A stretch of DNA of 64,000 nt, from assembly GCA_944381325.1 (NCBI GenBank), contig CALWKS010000001.1:434001-498000 (forward strand). Direction: 5' to 3'. Shown piece by piece: positions 33,956 through 43,316 of this stretch (position 1 is the first letter of the stretch; each line of letters starts with the position of its first letter). The notes under the pieces were generated by a model, which was not told the DNA's origin, searched no databases, and saw only the letters and a list, made by a program, of their open reading frames with translations. A program made the position numbers and the translations under genes. The stretch comes from an uncultured Christensenellaceae bacterium (GTDB taxonomy: Bacteria; Bacillota; Clostridia; Christensenellales; UBA3700).

Positions 33956-34138
33956 AATCTTCTCCTTTCGCGTACAGTATCGCCCTAAACCACGGGGATA
34001 TGCAGAATTACTTCGCGCCGTATGCCTTGCTCTTCCGCAATAACAGATACAGCAAAGAATCAACGTCGACAAATGTATAGTACGCAGATTTAAGATAACT
34101 TATTATATGGTTATCTTATTAAAGACGTATTAAACCTT

Positions 34139-35302
34139 TCAGATCCTGTTTACCTTATCTGCAAAAGCCTGTTTGTATACGGCTTCGGCAACCGTCTTGC
34201 CCACTCTTTCGTCAAAAGCCTTGGGCAGAATGTAATCGGCACACAGTTCATCGTCCGATACGAGAGAAGCAAGAGCGTTGACAGCCGCCAGCTTCATATT
34301 CTCGGTTATCGCGCTGGCTCTTGCGTCCAGAGCACCGCGGAAAATACCGGGGAATGCAAGAACGTTGTTTATCTGATTTGCATAGTCTGAGCGACCCGTA
34401 CCGACAACAGCCGCGCCGCCTTTTTTAGCTTCGTCGGGATAGATTTCGGGCACAGGATTTGACATCGCAAATACGATCGGTTTTTCAACCATACCGTTTA
34501 CCATATCGGCAGTTACGGTATTGGGACCGGATACGCCGATGAGCACGTCGCTTCCTTCGAGAGCTTCTTTTGCTCCGCCCTTCTTCCCTGCCTTGTTAGT
34601 CAGCTCGGCAAGCTGAGCCTTTGACCAGTCCATACCATCTCTGCCTTTATAGAGTATGCCCTTTCTGTCAACAAGCACAAGGTCTTTTACCCCTGCCGCA
34701 AGAAGCAGTCTTGCTATCGCGCCGCCTGCCGCTCCCGTTCCGAGAATTGTAGCGGTTACATTCTCGAGTTTCTTTCCTACGATCTTGAGCGCGTTTTTGA
34801 GCGCAGCAAGAACTACTATCGCCGTGCCGTGCTGATCGTCGTGGAAAACGGGAATATCAAGTTTTTTCTTGAGCGCCTCTTCGATTTCAAAGCATCTCGG
34901 AGCAGAGATATCTTCAAGGTTAATACCGCCGAACGTGGGCGCGATCGCAACGCACGCGTCGATGATTTCCTGCGTATTCTGAGTAGAAAGACATATTGGG
35001 AAAGCGTCTACTCCGCCGAACTTCTTGAACAGACAGCACTTGCCTTCCATAACGGGCATGCCTGCCAGTCCTCCTATGTTTCCGAGTCCGAGAACCGCGC
35101 TTCCGTCTGTGATGACCGCAACAAGATTGTGTTTGCCTGTATAAGTATAGGCAAGAGAGGGGTCCTTAGCGATTTCAACGCAAGGCTCTGCAACACCTGG
35201 GGTGTATGCGACTGAAAGGTCGTGCGCGTTCTGTACGGGCGCTTTGCTTATTATTTCAAGTTTACCGTGCCACTTTTTGTGCATATCCAATGCTTCACTC
35301 AT
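34139..35302 (-). CDS. Malic enzyme (NAD(P)-dependent malate dehydrogenase, decarboxylating)
   Basis: A 387-residue enzyme that oxidises and decarboxylates malate to pyruvate, giving NADH or [17 protein letters not shown] near residue 29, [15 protein letters not shown] near 63, [17 protein letters not shown] near 85, [11 protein letters not shown] near 155 (metal and substrate site) and the nucleotide-binding [14 protein letters not shown] near 188 are those of the short bacterial type. The length and lack of a phosphotransacetylase domain mark the small type. Cofactor choice is not clear. ATG 35302 has GGAGATATAC. The gene stands alone. Confidence 0.9.
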   Translation of the reverse strand: MSEALDMHKKWHGKLEIISKAPVQNAHDLSVAYTPGVAEPCVEIAKDPSLAYTYTGKHNLVAVITDGSAVLGLGNIGGLAGMPVMEGKCCLFKKFGGVDAFPICLSTQNTQEIIDACVAIAPTFGGINLEDISAPRCFEIEEALKKKLDIPVFHDDQHGTAIVVLAALKNALKIVGKKLENVTATILGTGAAGGAIARLLLAAGVKDLVLVDRKGILYKGRDGMDWSKAQLAELTNKAGKKGGAKEALEGSDVLIGVSGPNTVTADMVNGMVEKPIVFAMSNPVPEIYPDEAKKGGAAVVGTGRSDYANQINNVLAFPGIFRGALDARASAITENMKLAAVNALASLVSDDELCADYILPKAFDERVGKTVAEAVYKQAFADKVNRI

Positions 35303-35363
35303 AGTATATCTCCATATTTTTTAATATTTTATAGTATTAATAATTATTTTTCAAATCAGAATA

Positions 35364-36449
35364 TTACATAACGTCCTGATCGAGATTGATTTTCCTTTCG
35401 CTGAGTTTGTCGAAATAATTGCCTATTCTCATAATCTCAACTTCTGCAAAATCTCCTCTCTTCAGTTCGTTTGCTTCAGCGCACACCATATTTTCATCGC
35501 GTTTAAGCAATGCGATGTTGCCGTCTTTTGTGCTGACTATTGCGATAACGCGCCATTTCCCTTCATCAGATTTCTCAGCCCTGACGTCTTTGGGATAAAC
35601 GCAGGCGTAAACGAGTTTGTTCTGATAATTTTCTGCAATAGGAGAAGTATTTACGCTTATCTCTTCGCCGTCATACATTTTAACCGTATAGCCGTTTTCT
35701 CTTTTTTTAAGATAACCTGAAATAAGTCCGAGATTTTCATCGAGTCCTCTCAATACTGACAGACTCTGAGGATTTTTATACAGATGATAATAATCGTCTA
35801 TCTGCTCGATCCTTCCGCCTTGAATCACCGCGATTTTATCTCCCAGCGTAGTGGCTTCGACTATTCTGTCCGTAGCGTAAATTACTACTGCATCACTGTT
35901 GAATACCGCCTGATACAACAGTCCGAACAACGTGCGACGCACGTAATAATCTATCTTTCCGAATACGTTATCAAGCAGATAAAGCTTGCTTTCTCTGACA
36001 AATATACGCGCAAGCAAAACTCTGCACAGCTGGACTTCAGTAAGTTCTTTGACTTTGACGTTGAGAAGATCTCCCACGCCGAACAGCTCAGAAACATAGC
36101 TGAGGCGCGCGGCAATATACGCGTCGTCGCAATTTCTCAGAACAAGCGGTCTCACGATATTTTTAAGAACGCTCCGCCTGGGATTCAAGCTGTTTTCGTC
36201 AAAACTGTAAGTTACGTTTCTCTCTTCGGGAGGAATGTCCCTGAGTTCTTTACCGCACAGCTGAATGCTTCCGCTATATTCCTCAAGTCCCGCCAACGCG
36301 CGCATAAGCGAAGTTTTCCCCTGATTCTGTCCGCCGAAAACGCTGAGTTTTTCACCTGCGCACAATTCAAAACTTACGCCGCCCACGGCGTCGTAACCTC
36401 CGAAATAAGTAAGAGAAAGATCCTTGACTTTTAATACAGTGTTTTCCAT
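35364..36449 (-). CDS. MalK-like ABC ATPase with degenerate catalytic motifs
   Basis: A 361-residue protein with an ABC domain (residues 1-235) and a C-terminal OB-fold-like domain (about 240-355) as in MalK/MsmK sugar-importer ATPases. Walker A is present (GGQNQGKTS). The signature LSGGQ is replaced by LTEVQ, Walker B reads LYLLDNVFG with Asn in place of the catalytic Glu, and the H-loop IYATDRIVEA has Asp where the histidine should be. It may bind ATP but should hydrolyse it poorly. No permease or binding protein lies nearby. It could be a regulatory or sensor relative of the shared sugar ATPase; a decaying gene is less likely because the frame is intact. Confidence 0.7.
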   Translation of the reverse strand: MENTVLKVKDLSLTYFGGYDAVGGVSFELCAGEKLSVFGGQNQGKTSLMRALAGLEEYSGSIQLCGKELRDIPPEERNVTYSFDENSLNPRRSVLKNIVRPLVLRNCDDAYIAARLSYVSELFGVGDLLNVKVKELTEVQLCRVLLARIFVRESKLYLLDNVFGKIDYYVRRTLFGLLYQAVFNSDAVVIYATDRIVEATTLGDKIAVIQGGRIEQIDDYYHLYKNPQSLSVLRGLDENLGLISGYLKKRENGYTVKMYDGEEISVNTSPIAENYQNKLVYACVYPKDVRAEKSDEGKWRVIAIVSTKDGNIALLKRDENMVCAEANELKRGDFAEVEIMRIGNYFDKLSERKINLDQDVM

Positions 36450-36879
36450 ATCTGTAATATTATAAAATATTTATACTGCATATGCAACCGATTGACAAAA
36501 TTTTGCACCGTATACGTTGCAAGAGCGGCTGTATTCGCCTTAAATTTATTTTCAGAAATCATCTCTGTTTTTTACAAAAAATAGTGATAAAAAATCAATT
36601 GTTACTTAATTATAATTAATAATAATTTATACTAATTGATAATAATATACAATATCAGACAAATTTTATTATTTTTCAACATAATTCTATTAAATATAAT
36701 CACAGAGACTTTCATTTATATATCGAGAATATTTAAGTAAAATTATATTCATCTTATAATAAAGATCGTACAATACGGCTCAGCAAAGCAATGGCAATTC
36801 ACAAGAAAATTGTTTTTAATTTTCCAAGTCCCGAACTTTTAATAATAATTGCTATATTGATTTATCCTTCTCACATATA
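36450..36879. other. AT-rich intergenic region, left part
   Basis: Strongly A+T rich sequence with many TAATAA runs, downstream of the small RNA terminator. No gene, repeat unit or clear promoter for the MalK-like gene was identified with confidence. Confidence 0.4.
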
Positions 36880-36967
36880 AAAATTGAGTCCCCGTCGAAA
36901 CAGGGACTCGCCTCGCTTACGACATAAGCCATAAACGTTCGTCAATTAGCAAAGGCATTACCCTTGC
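36880..36967 (-). ncRNA. Orphan small RNA candidate (about 90 nt)
   Basis: A good promoter (36974-37001) is followed by a sequence with three stems: GCAAGG/CCTTTGC near the 5' end, GCTTA/TAAGC in the middle and a 7-pair GAGTCCC/GGGACTC terminator stem (36886-36892 with 36903-36909) ending in AATTTTTA. No reading frame with a ribosome binding site exists. It has its own promoter and terminator and no gene directly after, so it looks like a free regulatory RNA. Family unknown. Confidence 0.6.
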
Positions 36968-36973
36968 AAATAT

Positions 36974-37001
36974 AGTATATACAAAATAAAAACTTTATCA
37001 A
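36974..37001 (-). promoter_or_regulatory. Promoter of the orphan small RNA
   Basis: TTGATA (36996-37001), 16 bases, TATACT (36974-36979). The start point falls near 36967. Confidence 0.65.
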
Positions 37002-37163
37002 TGGTTTATGCTGAAATTTTCTATTTTGCTCATTTGAAGCGGCACACAATTTAATTTAAGTTTTGTGTGGCAATTAATATTTATACTCTCAACCGCCTTA
37101 TGCATTTTTACAGACGATTTGTACAAATTATTGACCGATTTATCAATATAGCCCCATACTCGT

Positions 37164-37193
37164 TTGCGCTATTTACATACGATATGATATACT
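37164..37193 (+). promoter_or_regulatory. Possible promoter of the sugar symporter gene
   Basis: TTGCGC (37164-37169), 18 bases and TATACT (37188-37193), about 70 bases before the ATG. The -35 box is weak, so activation by a regulator is possible. Confidence 0.4.
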
Positions 37194-37266
37194 GACTATG
37201 GCGCAACAATGCTTACCGCAAAAATATTACGCTCCGATTGCGCCTCGGCAGCGATGAGGGGATTAT

Positions 37267-38820
37267 ATGGTTTCAAAGAAAAAACTTACTCTCGAGGAAT
37301 GCGCGGCTAAAGAAGGCTGTGATCCCAAAGATTACGTCTCCACAAAAGAAAGCATTCTATATGGTGCGGCTGATCTGTTCGGCGGCGGGCAGGCAGCTTT
37401 CCTTTCTGTAATCCTGCTTGCATTCTTCACCAACATAATCGGCATCGAAGCTGCAATAGCCAGCACGATTATCATGATATCGAAGATATGGGACGCAGTT
37501 TCAGACCCCGCAATGGGACTTATCTCTGAAAACTCACGTTTTAAGCTGGGCAGAAGAAAGCCTTTTATGATTCTGGGCGGCATTCTGATTCCTTTCGGAC
37601 TCGCTTTCCTTTTTGCACCGATACAGAATTTTGAAGAGCCTTCCAAAATCACCTGGATGGTCTTTGCGTATATCATATACTGCACGATATCCACGATCTC
37701 TCAGGTTCCTTACATGTCAATGAGCTCTGACATCTCAATGGATTACCGCCAGAGAAACAAAGCCAACACATGGAAGCTTATTTTCGATATAATCGCGGCA
37801 GGTCTTTTGTACCTGATCCCCAGCCTGATGTGGAATAAAGTCGTCGGCGAAAACGCTACGATCTCTTACACAACTTTCTACTATATAATCGTCTTCGGCT
37901 TCGGTCTGCTGTTTGCAATACCTCTTATAGTGGCAGGTCTTACCGTAAAAGAACGCACTCCTTATCAGGAAGAAAAGAAAGTCAAATTCAATATCAAAGA
38001 ATATTTCAAAGGTCTCACGGTAAAATCGTATATATGGCACATTCTTATGTACGTTACCGCATTCCTTACAATGGACCTTGTCAGCGCCGTTGCGATATAT
38101 TACACAGACTATATCGGCGGCACGATAAACGGCGTTCAGATCGACCTGGGATTCATGAAAGTAAACATGGGCTCGATCATGATAATCGCCCCGATGATGG
38201 TATGCGCAGCAATCGGTATCGTCATAGCATACGTAATAAAAGCAAAATATTCAAAGCAGGCGGCTTTCCGCGCAGGACTTCCTCTTTATATAATAGGCGC
38301 GATTCTTCTTGCCTGCTATCAGCCTGACTGGAACCCGATATTGATCCCGGTATTTTCAGCAATAATGGGTCTTGGCTTTGCAGGCGCACAGTCAATGCCC
38401 TGGCTGGTATTTGCTGACACAGTCGACGTTGCCGAGCTCAAACTGGGATACCGTCCCACAGCAAATATGTCAGGCGTTATGACCTTTACACGCAAAGTCG
38501 CAACCGCTCTCGGCACAGGCATGGTAGGCTGGGTGCTTACCGCAGCTCACTACGTAAAACCCGTATACGATTCTGAAACAGGCAAAAACATCCTTCAGCA
38601 ACAGCCTGAAAGCGTACTTCTTGCAATACGTCTCCTTATAGCTATTTCGGTAACAGTACTGCTTACAATAGGCTTTATTGCTTCTGTTAAATACAAAGTT
38701 ACCAACAAGAAGCTTGAGCGCATAAGATACTTTGTAAACAAGCGCAAAGAAAGCGGCGAAGAGAGCTTTACTGAAGAAGAAATGCAAGAATATCTCGACC
38801 TTAAAAAGAAACTCTGCTGA
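37267..38820 (+). CDS. GPH-family sugar:cation symporter (MFS)
   Basis: A 517-residue, 12-helix transporter of the glycoside-pentoside-hexuronide family, which moves sugars or glycosides with Na+ or H+. The cytoplasmic loop motif SKIWDAVSDPAMGLISE near residue 75, followed by FKLGRRKPFMILGG near 97, is diagnostic. The N-terminal extension (about 35 residues) and the charged tail after 470 are cytoplasmic. The cargo is unknown; no glycosidase gene is adjacent. GAGGGG precedes the ATG. The gene is flanked by its own promoter region and a strong terminator. Confidence 0.88.
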   Translation: MVSKKKLTLEECAAKEGCDPKDYVSTKESILYGAADLFGGGQAAFLSVILLAFFTNIIGIEAAIASTIIMISKIWDAVSDPAMGLISENSRFKLGRRKPFMILGGILIPFGLAFLFAPIQNFEEPSKITWMVFAYIIYCTISTISQVPYMSMSSDISMDYRQRNKANTWKLIFDIIAAGLLYLIPSLMWNKVVGENATISYTTFYYIIVFGFGLLFAIPLIVAGLTVKERTPYQEEKKVKFNIKEYFKGLTVKSYIWHILMYVTAFLTMDLVSAVAIYYTDYIGGTINGVQIDLGFMKVNMGSIMIIAPMMVCAAIGIVIAYVIKAKYSKQAAFRAGLPLYIIGAILLACYQPDWNPILIPVFSAIMGLGFAGAQSMPWLVFADTVDVAELKLGYRPTANMSGVMTFTRKVATALGTGMVGWVLTAAHYVKPVYDSETGKNILQQQPESVLLAIRLLIAISVTVLLTIGFIASVKYKVTNKKLERIRYFVNKRKESGEESFTEEEMQEYLDLKKKLC

Positions 38821-38839
38821 TAAAATGTCAACAAAACAC

Positions 38840-38872
38840 ATCCCGCGATCTCAGGATTGCGGGATTTTTATT
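38840..38872 (+). terminator. Terminator of the symporter gene
   Basis: ATCCCGC (38840-38846) pairs with GCGGGAT (38859-38865), followed by TTTTATTTTA, 19 bases after the stop codon. Confidence 0.85.
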
Positions 38873-39061
38873 TTACTAAATAAATAAAATTCGTCTTTTC
38901 ACCCTTGTATTCAAGATAAAAAACGCGTTATTAATTTATACCGCCCGTATATGATTTTATAATACTGACCACAGCCCTTTAAACATATCAACCTTTAAAA
39001 TCTTTAATGCAATTGACTCACGATTTGCTTTGCAAAAACTTATTATTACTACAAAACTTAA
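38873..39061. other. AT-rich gap between convergent transcription units
   Basis: Nothing supported beyond the two flanking terminators. Open frames here are short and without ribosome binding sites. Confidence 0.4.
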
Positions 39062-39087
39062 CAAAAAAAATCGGACTTTCGTCCGAC
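39062..39087 (-). terminator. Terminator of the proA-ruvC unit
   Basis: TCGGAC pairs with GTCCGA around a GAAA loop on the minus strand, followed by a run of eight T. Confidence 0.85.
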
Positions 39088-39123
39088 TTGATTTTTTGTC
39101 TAAAATGCCGTCTTAATGCGTTA

Positions 39124-39615
39124 TCATATCGAGAACAATCCGCCCAGTCTTGCCGACTGAGAATGAGTCAAAGCGACTGCAAGCGCGTCTGCCGCGTCGT
39201 CAGGCTTGGGGATAGACCTCAGTCTGAGCATACGCGTAACCATAAACTGCATCTGCTTCTTGTCCGCCTTTCCGTAACCCGTTATCGCCTGCTTTATCTG
39301 CATAGGAGTATATTCGTAAAGCCGTCCGCATCTGTCTGAACAAGCCAGCAAAATAACGCCTCTTGCCTGAGCCACGTTTATACCGGTAGTAATGTTCTTG
39401 GTAAAGAACAATTCTTCAAGAGCAACGCAATCGGGCTTATATTTGTCAAACAGAGCGTTTATACCGTCATAAATCATATGCAGACGCGCAGGCACGCTTT
39501 CGTTCTTAGGCGTCTCTATAACACCGTAATCGATTGCAGTTACGTTGCCCTTTTCACTGTTTACTATCCCGTAGCCTACGATAGCAAGCCCCGGGTCGAT
39601 GCCCATAATAATCAT
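39124..39615 (-). CDS. ruvC: Holliday junction endonuclease RuvC
   Basis: A 163-residue RNase H-fold nuclease that cuts Holliday junctions during recombination repair. IMGIDPGLAIVGYG with the first acidic residue, ALEELFFTKN near residue 66, QARGVILLAC near 82 and DDAADALAVALTH near 140 carry the four acidic catalytic positions. Length is normal. Its ATG overlaps the proA stop by four bases (39612-39615), an unusual partner; ruvA and ruvB, its normal neighbours, are not in the window. Confidence 0.9.
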   Translation of the reverse strand: MIIMGIDPGLAIVGYGIVNSEKGNVTAIDYGVIETPKNESVPARLHMIYDGINALFDKYKPDCVALEELFFTKNITTGINVAQARGVILLACSDRCGRLYEYTPMQIKQAITGYGKADKKQMQFMVTRMLRLRSIPKPDDAADALAVALTHSQSARLGGLFSI

Positions 39616-40856
39616 TTGCGAACCTGACCGTTGCCGCGGACTATATATTTTTCACTGGTAAGCTGTTTCAAGCCCAAAGGCCCTCTTGCGTGAAGCTTCT
39701 GAGTGGATATTCCTATCTCAGCGCCGAAGCCGAATTCGAAACCGTCTGTAAAGCGCGTGCTTGCGTTGACATAAACGCAGGCGCTGTCTACCTTGGAAGT
39801 AAAATATTCAGCCGCTTTTTCGTCCTTTGTCAGAATTCCCTCGCTGTGATTAGTGCTGTGATTATTAACGCGGTCGACTGCTTCTTTTACGCCGTCGACG
39901 ATATACACTGTAAGGACTTTGTCTCCGTGCTCTTTATAATATTCGTCTTCGTCGCAAGGAATTATGTAATCGCAATAAGAGCGCGCTTCTTCGCTTCCGT
40001 TCACAACACAGCCGTTCTCTTTGAGAATATCGCAAACAAGCGGCAAAAATTCCTTCGCAACGCTTCTGTCTACGAGCAACTGCTCAAGAGCGTTGCAGGT
40101 AGAAGGACGGCTTAGCTTGGCATTTGCAACGACAGCCGCAGCCATATCTAGATCCGCAGTTTTTTCAACATACAGATGGCAATTCCCGCCCGCACTCGCA
40201 ATAACAGGCATAAGCGCGTTTTCAAGTACAAACCTTTTGAGTCCGTCGCCGCCACGCGGAATTATAACGTCTATATACTTACTCTGACGCAACATAGAAA
40301 GCGAGCCTTCTCTGGTTACGTCGTCAACGAAAGCCACGATATCGCGGCTTATAAAGCCGCTCTTTTCAATCGCATCGCAGATTATTCTTGCCAGTATGCG
40401 GTTGCTGTTTATAGCCTCTTTTCCGCCGCGCAGTACGACGCAGTTGCCTGACTTTATGCAAAGCGCCGCAACGTCTGCGGTTACGTTGGGACGGGATTCG
40501 TAAATAACTCCTATAACACCCAGAGGAACGCGGACTTTGCTTATTTCAAGCCCGTTGGGATGCCTGAAAGTTTCTGTGATTTCACCTACGGGGTCGTCAA
40601 GTTTCGCCACGTCGCGCACGCCTTCGCATATTGCCGCGATGCGTGCGTCATTGAGACGGAGTCTGTCCCTCATAGCCTCGCTGAGCGAGTTTGCCGCAGC
40701 TATATCCTTGGCGTTTTCTTTTAGAATAGCGTCTTTTGATTTCTCTATTTCATCTGCAATGGCAAGCAGTATTTCATTCTTTTTGTCCGCAGTCAGAGTC
40801 GCCAAATTGTAGCTCTCTTTTTTAGCCAGCGCACAGATTTTTTCAATATCCGCCAT
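39612..40856 (-). CDS. proA: Glutamate-5-semialdehyde dehydrogenase (ProA)
   Basis: A 414-residue enzyme that reduces gamma-glutamyl phosphate to glutamate semialdehyde in proline synthesis. I use ATG 40856 with its AGGAGG site. Key regions: VIYESRPNVTADVAALCIKS near residue 120, LRGGKEAINSN near 144, the catalytic cysteine in SRPSTCNALEQLL near 245, and TRFTDGFEFGFGAEIGIST near 370. ProB, the kinase partner, is not in the window. It forms a two-gene unit with ruvC. Confidence 0.92.
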   Translation of the reverse strand: MADIEKICALAKKESYNLATLTADKKNEILLAIADEIEKSKDAILKENAKDIAAANSLSEAMRDRLRLNDARIAAICEGVRDVAKLDDPVGEITETFRHPNGLEISKVRVPLGVIGVIYESRPNVTADVAALCIKSGNCVVLRGGKEAINSNRILARIICDAIEKSGFISRDIVAFVDDVTREGSLSMLRQSKYIDVIIPRGGDGLKRFVLENALMPVIASAGGNCHLYVEKTADLDMAAAVVANAKLSRPSTCNALEQLLVDRSVAKEFLPLVCDILKENGCVVNGSEEARSYCDYIIPCDEDEYYKEHGDKVLTVYIVDGVKEAVDRVNNHSTNHSEGILTKDEKAAEYFTSKVDSACVYVNASTRFTDGFEFGFGAEIGISTQKLHARGPLGLKQLTSEKYIVRGNGQVRK

Positions 40857-40871
40857 AATACCTCCTATATG

Positions 40872-40897
40872 AAGCAAAAACGGGCTGAAGCCCGTTT
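40872..40897 (-). terminator. Terminator after yebC
   Basis: AAACGGGC and GCCCGTTT pair around a TTCA loop on the minus strand, then TTGC. It lies between yebC and proA and separates their transcription. Confidence 0.75.
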
Positions 40898-40910
40898 CTG
40901 AACGCAGGAA

Positions 40911-41654
40911 TTATTCTTCTTCCTCTTCTTCAGTCAGTTCAGCGTTGTGATATACGTCCTGAACGTCGTCGTTTTCTTCAAGCATATCCAGAAGTCTTCT
41001 GACTTTGGCTTCTGTCTCTTCGTCCACCTTTACGGTATTTGAAGGAACCATCGTAAGTTCAGCAGAAATAACCGTGAGAGACTTATTGCTTTCAATAGCC
41101 TGTTTTACCGTTTCGAAGTCGGCGACCTGAGTATAGATTTCATAAACGTCTTCATCGGTTACAACGTCGTCAGCGCCTGCTTCGAGAGCGATCTCCATCA
41201 TCGTATCTTCGTCGATGTTTCCCTTTTCAACAACGATAACGCCCTTTTTGTCGAACATATAGCTGACGCACCCTGTAGTGCCGAGGTTGCCGCCGCATTT
41301 GTCGAAGTGATGTCTGACGTCGCTTGCGGTACGGTTCTTATTGTCGGTAAGAGTTCTGACGATTACCGCAACGCCGCCTGCCGCGTATCCTTCATAAGTG
41401 ATTTCTTCATAGTTTACCGCATTGAGGTCACCGCTTGCCTTTTTGATACCTCTTACGATATTGTCGTTGGGCATATTGTTAGCCTTAGCTTTTGCGATAA
41501 CGTCGCGCAGTTTTGAATTTATATTGGGATCGGGACCGCCCGCCTTGACCGCAACGGCAATTTCTCTGCCTATTTTGGTAAATACGTTGGCACGTTTAGC
41601 GTCAGCAGCGCCCTTTTTGTTTTTGATGTTAGCCCATTTGCTATGTCCTGACAT
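40911..41654 (-). CDS. yebC: YebC/PmpR family protein
   Basis: A 247-residue protein of the YebC/TACO1 family, which acts as transcription regulator or, in some members, as an aid for translating proline-rich sequences. [21 protein letters not shown] at the N-terminus, [21 protein letters not shown] near residue 68, [21 protein letters not shown] near 112 and an acidic C-terminus are diagnostic. Length is normal. It has its own promoter and terminator. ATG 41654 has GGAGGATTC. Confidence 0.92.
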   Translation of the reverse strand: MSGHSKWANIKNKKGAADAKRANVFTKIGREIAVAVKAGGPDPNINSKLRDVIAKAKANNMPNDNIVRGIKKASGDLNAVNYEEITYEGYAAGGVAVIVRTLTDNKNRTASDVRHHFDKCGGNLGTTGCVSYMFDKKGVIVVEKGNIDEDTMMEIALEAGADDVVTDEDVYEIYTQVADFETVKQAIESNKSLTVISAELTMVPSNTVKVDEETEAKVRRLLDMLEENDDVQDVYHNAELTEEEEEE

Positions 41655-41689
41655 ACAGAATCCTCCGTAAAACTGTAATTAACGCTCTT

Positions 41690-41718
41690 ATTTTATACCA
41701 AAACGCGCGTAAAATCAA
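41690..41718 (-). promoter_or_regulatory. Promoter of yebC
   Basis: TTGATT (41713-41718), 17 bases, TAAAAT (41690-41695), about 30 bases before the ATG. Confidence 0.6.
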
Positions 41719-41742
41719 GGCGAAGAGCGTTAAATATTATAA

Positions 41743-42126
41743 TTATAATAAATTTATTCTTTTAATTTCTTCTTTATCTATATTCAAAATAACATTATCA
41801 AAATCCTCTACTACGACGATCTCTTTCCCGTTACTTAAAAAACTGTATTTCCATATTCCGCGACCTAATAAAGACTTATAAAACATCTCCTTTACTTCAT
41901 CGGTCAATTTTCCTGTAACCCGAATTGCTCCATCCATTCCATCCCACTGCCCGATTTTTACACCGGTTATTGCACAAAACTCCTTTTTTCCGTTTAACAA
42001 TGGGTTTTCGCTGTCATATTCTCCCGATCCGTCATCAGGAAAATAAACTGCAAAGTCTAATTGCCGGTCAAATAAAAAATTGTACAGAGTTTTCATTTTC
42101 TCTTTATCTGTTATTGATATAAACAT
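41743..42126 (-). CDS. AT-rich acidic orphan protein
   Basis: A 127-residue acidic protein, not recognised. I start at ATG 42126 (MFISITDKEK) with AAGGCG upstream, not at the in-frame start 33 bases earlier. It has a mixed alpha/beta look, with FDRQLDFAVYFPDDGSGEY near residue 20 and VVVEDFDNVILNIDKEEI at the end, and no membrane segment. Its codons end in A or T much more often than those of neighbours, and both flanks are AT-rich, which suggests recent gain. Size and acidity resemble orphan immunity proteins, but no toxin gene is beside it, so this is only a guess. Confidence 0.5.
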   Translation of the reverse strand: MFISITDKEKMKTLYNFLFDRQLDFAVYFPDDGSGEYDSENPLLNGKKEFCAITGVKIGQWDGMDGAIRVTGKLTDEVKEMFYKSLLGRGIWKYSFLSNGKEIVVVEDFDNVILNIDKEEIKRINLL

Positions 42127-42297
42127 ATTTCGCCTTTTTGTTGAATTTACTATAATCAATCTTTTATGAAGATTTCTTCTTATAATCCGTATAAATACAA
42201 TTCAACCGACTTTATAAAATTTCGGCTCTGAATTCTTCACTTATGATATTGCATCTAACTTTGCAAAGATTAGCGCTACAGCATCACTAAACAAGAT

Positions 42298-42342
42298 ATT
42301 AAGATCATTGAGCAACTTGGAATCTCATGTCCTGATCTTAAT
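42298..42342. repeat. Perfect 10-base inverted repeat in a gene-free gap
   Basis: ATTAAGATCA (42298-42307) is matched by TGATCTTAAT (42333-42342) with a 25-base loop. No T run follows on either strand, so it is not a typical terminator. The 277-base gap 42127-42403 holds nothing else that I can support. Confidence 0.4.
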
Positions 42343-42403
42343 TTACTAAAAAATCAAACTATTTTTTAATGCCTTTCGGCTTCCTTTATCCTGAATTTCA
42401 ACC

Positions 42404-43171
42404 TTATTTTTCAAAAACTAGCGTGTACATCGCAATGCTGAGAGCGACAGCGGCGTTAAGCGACTGCATCCCCTCTTTCATAGGAAGCGCGAGGATTTTA
42501 TCAGCGCGCGCTCTGAAATATGAAGAAATGCCGTGAGCCTCGTTGCCTGCGACAAGGGCGAAAGGTCTGTCCTTGTCTATCTTCGTTTCGTAAATATTTT
42601 CGCCGCCCATATCGAGAGCAAAAACGTTGTGTCCCTGAAGCAGCTTGTCAACTTCGTCATATCCGCTTACAGTAACGATATTGACAGCGAAAACTCCTCC
42701 CATCGAGCCTCTTATCACTTTACCAGACGTCCAGTCGGTACAATTGACCGCAAGGATCTGACTTATGCCGCACGCAACGCACGTTCTTACTATCGTGCCG
42801 AAATTGCCGGGATCTGAAATGCCGTCAAGAACTGCGACGTCCTCTTTTATCACCCTCTTTTCGAGCGGCATAGCTACGACGGCAACAATTCCCGCAGGAG
42901 AAGTCGTATCGCTTATCTGCTGCATGCATTTATCAGACACCTCGAATATCTTTGTGCGCGTACCCTCGTACTTTCTGAGAACGTCAAAGAACTGCTCAAC
43001 CTTATCCTGAGCGACTATAATGCTGTCAACTATAACGTCTTCAGGAAGGTCTCTGACGATATTAGCGCCCTCGGCAAGGAGCTTGCCTTCTTTATAGCGC
43101 GTTTCCTTGTCTTTCAGCGACTTGAAATATTTGATTTTTGCGTTTGCAACGCTTGTAATAGTTTCTCTCAT
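42404..43171 (-). CDS. TrmH/SpoU-family RNA 2'-O-methyltransferase
   Basis: A 255-residue enzyme with an N-terminal substrate-binding domain (residues 1-95, ETITSVANAKIKYFKSLKDK) and a SPOUT knot domain. Motifs are LDGISDPGNFGTIVRTC near residue 114, CTDWTSGKVIRGSMGGVF near 140, LVAGNEAHGIS near 205 and MQSLNAAVALSIAMY near 235. It methylates ribose in rRNA or tRNA using SAM; the exact site is not known (RlmB-like or TrmH-like). It lies downstream of the rplT operon terminator and has its own unit. Confidence 0.85.
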   Translation of the reverse strand: MRETITSVANAKIKYFKSLKDKETRYKEGKLLAEGANIVRDLPEDVIVDSIIVAQDKVEQFFDVLRKYEGTRTKIFEVSDKCMQQISDTTSPAGIVAVVAMPLEKRVIKEDVAVLDGISDPGNFGTIVRTCVACGISQILAVNCTDWTSGKVIRGSMGGVFAVNIVTVSGYDEVDKLLQGHNVFALDMGGENIYETKIDKDRPFALVAGNEAHGISSYFRARADKILALPMKEGMQSLNAAVALSIAMYTLVFEK

Positions 43172-43264
43172 AGCTATATTTTAACACACAATAAAAGTTT
43201 AATCAATAGCGGCTTTTGAATAAAAATCAAACCAGTGCACTTATTGAATTCAATAATCATAACA

Positions 43265-43297
43265 ATAAAAAATCCGCCTTGCCTGAGCAAGACGGAT
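43265..43297 (-). terminator. Terminator of the infC-rpmI-rplT operon
   Basis: An 11-pair stem (43272-43282 with 43287-43297, one G-U) with a TCAG loop is followed on the minus strand by six T, about 20 bases after the rplT stop. Confidence 0.9.
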
Positions 43298-43316
43298 AAA
43301 TATAGCCTTGATGCGA

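Noticed and set aside
34093..34118. AAGATAAC/GTTATCTT inverted repeat behind the malic enzyme gene as a terminator
   Set aside because: The stem is AT-rich and no T run follows on the minus strand, so function is not supported.
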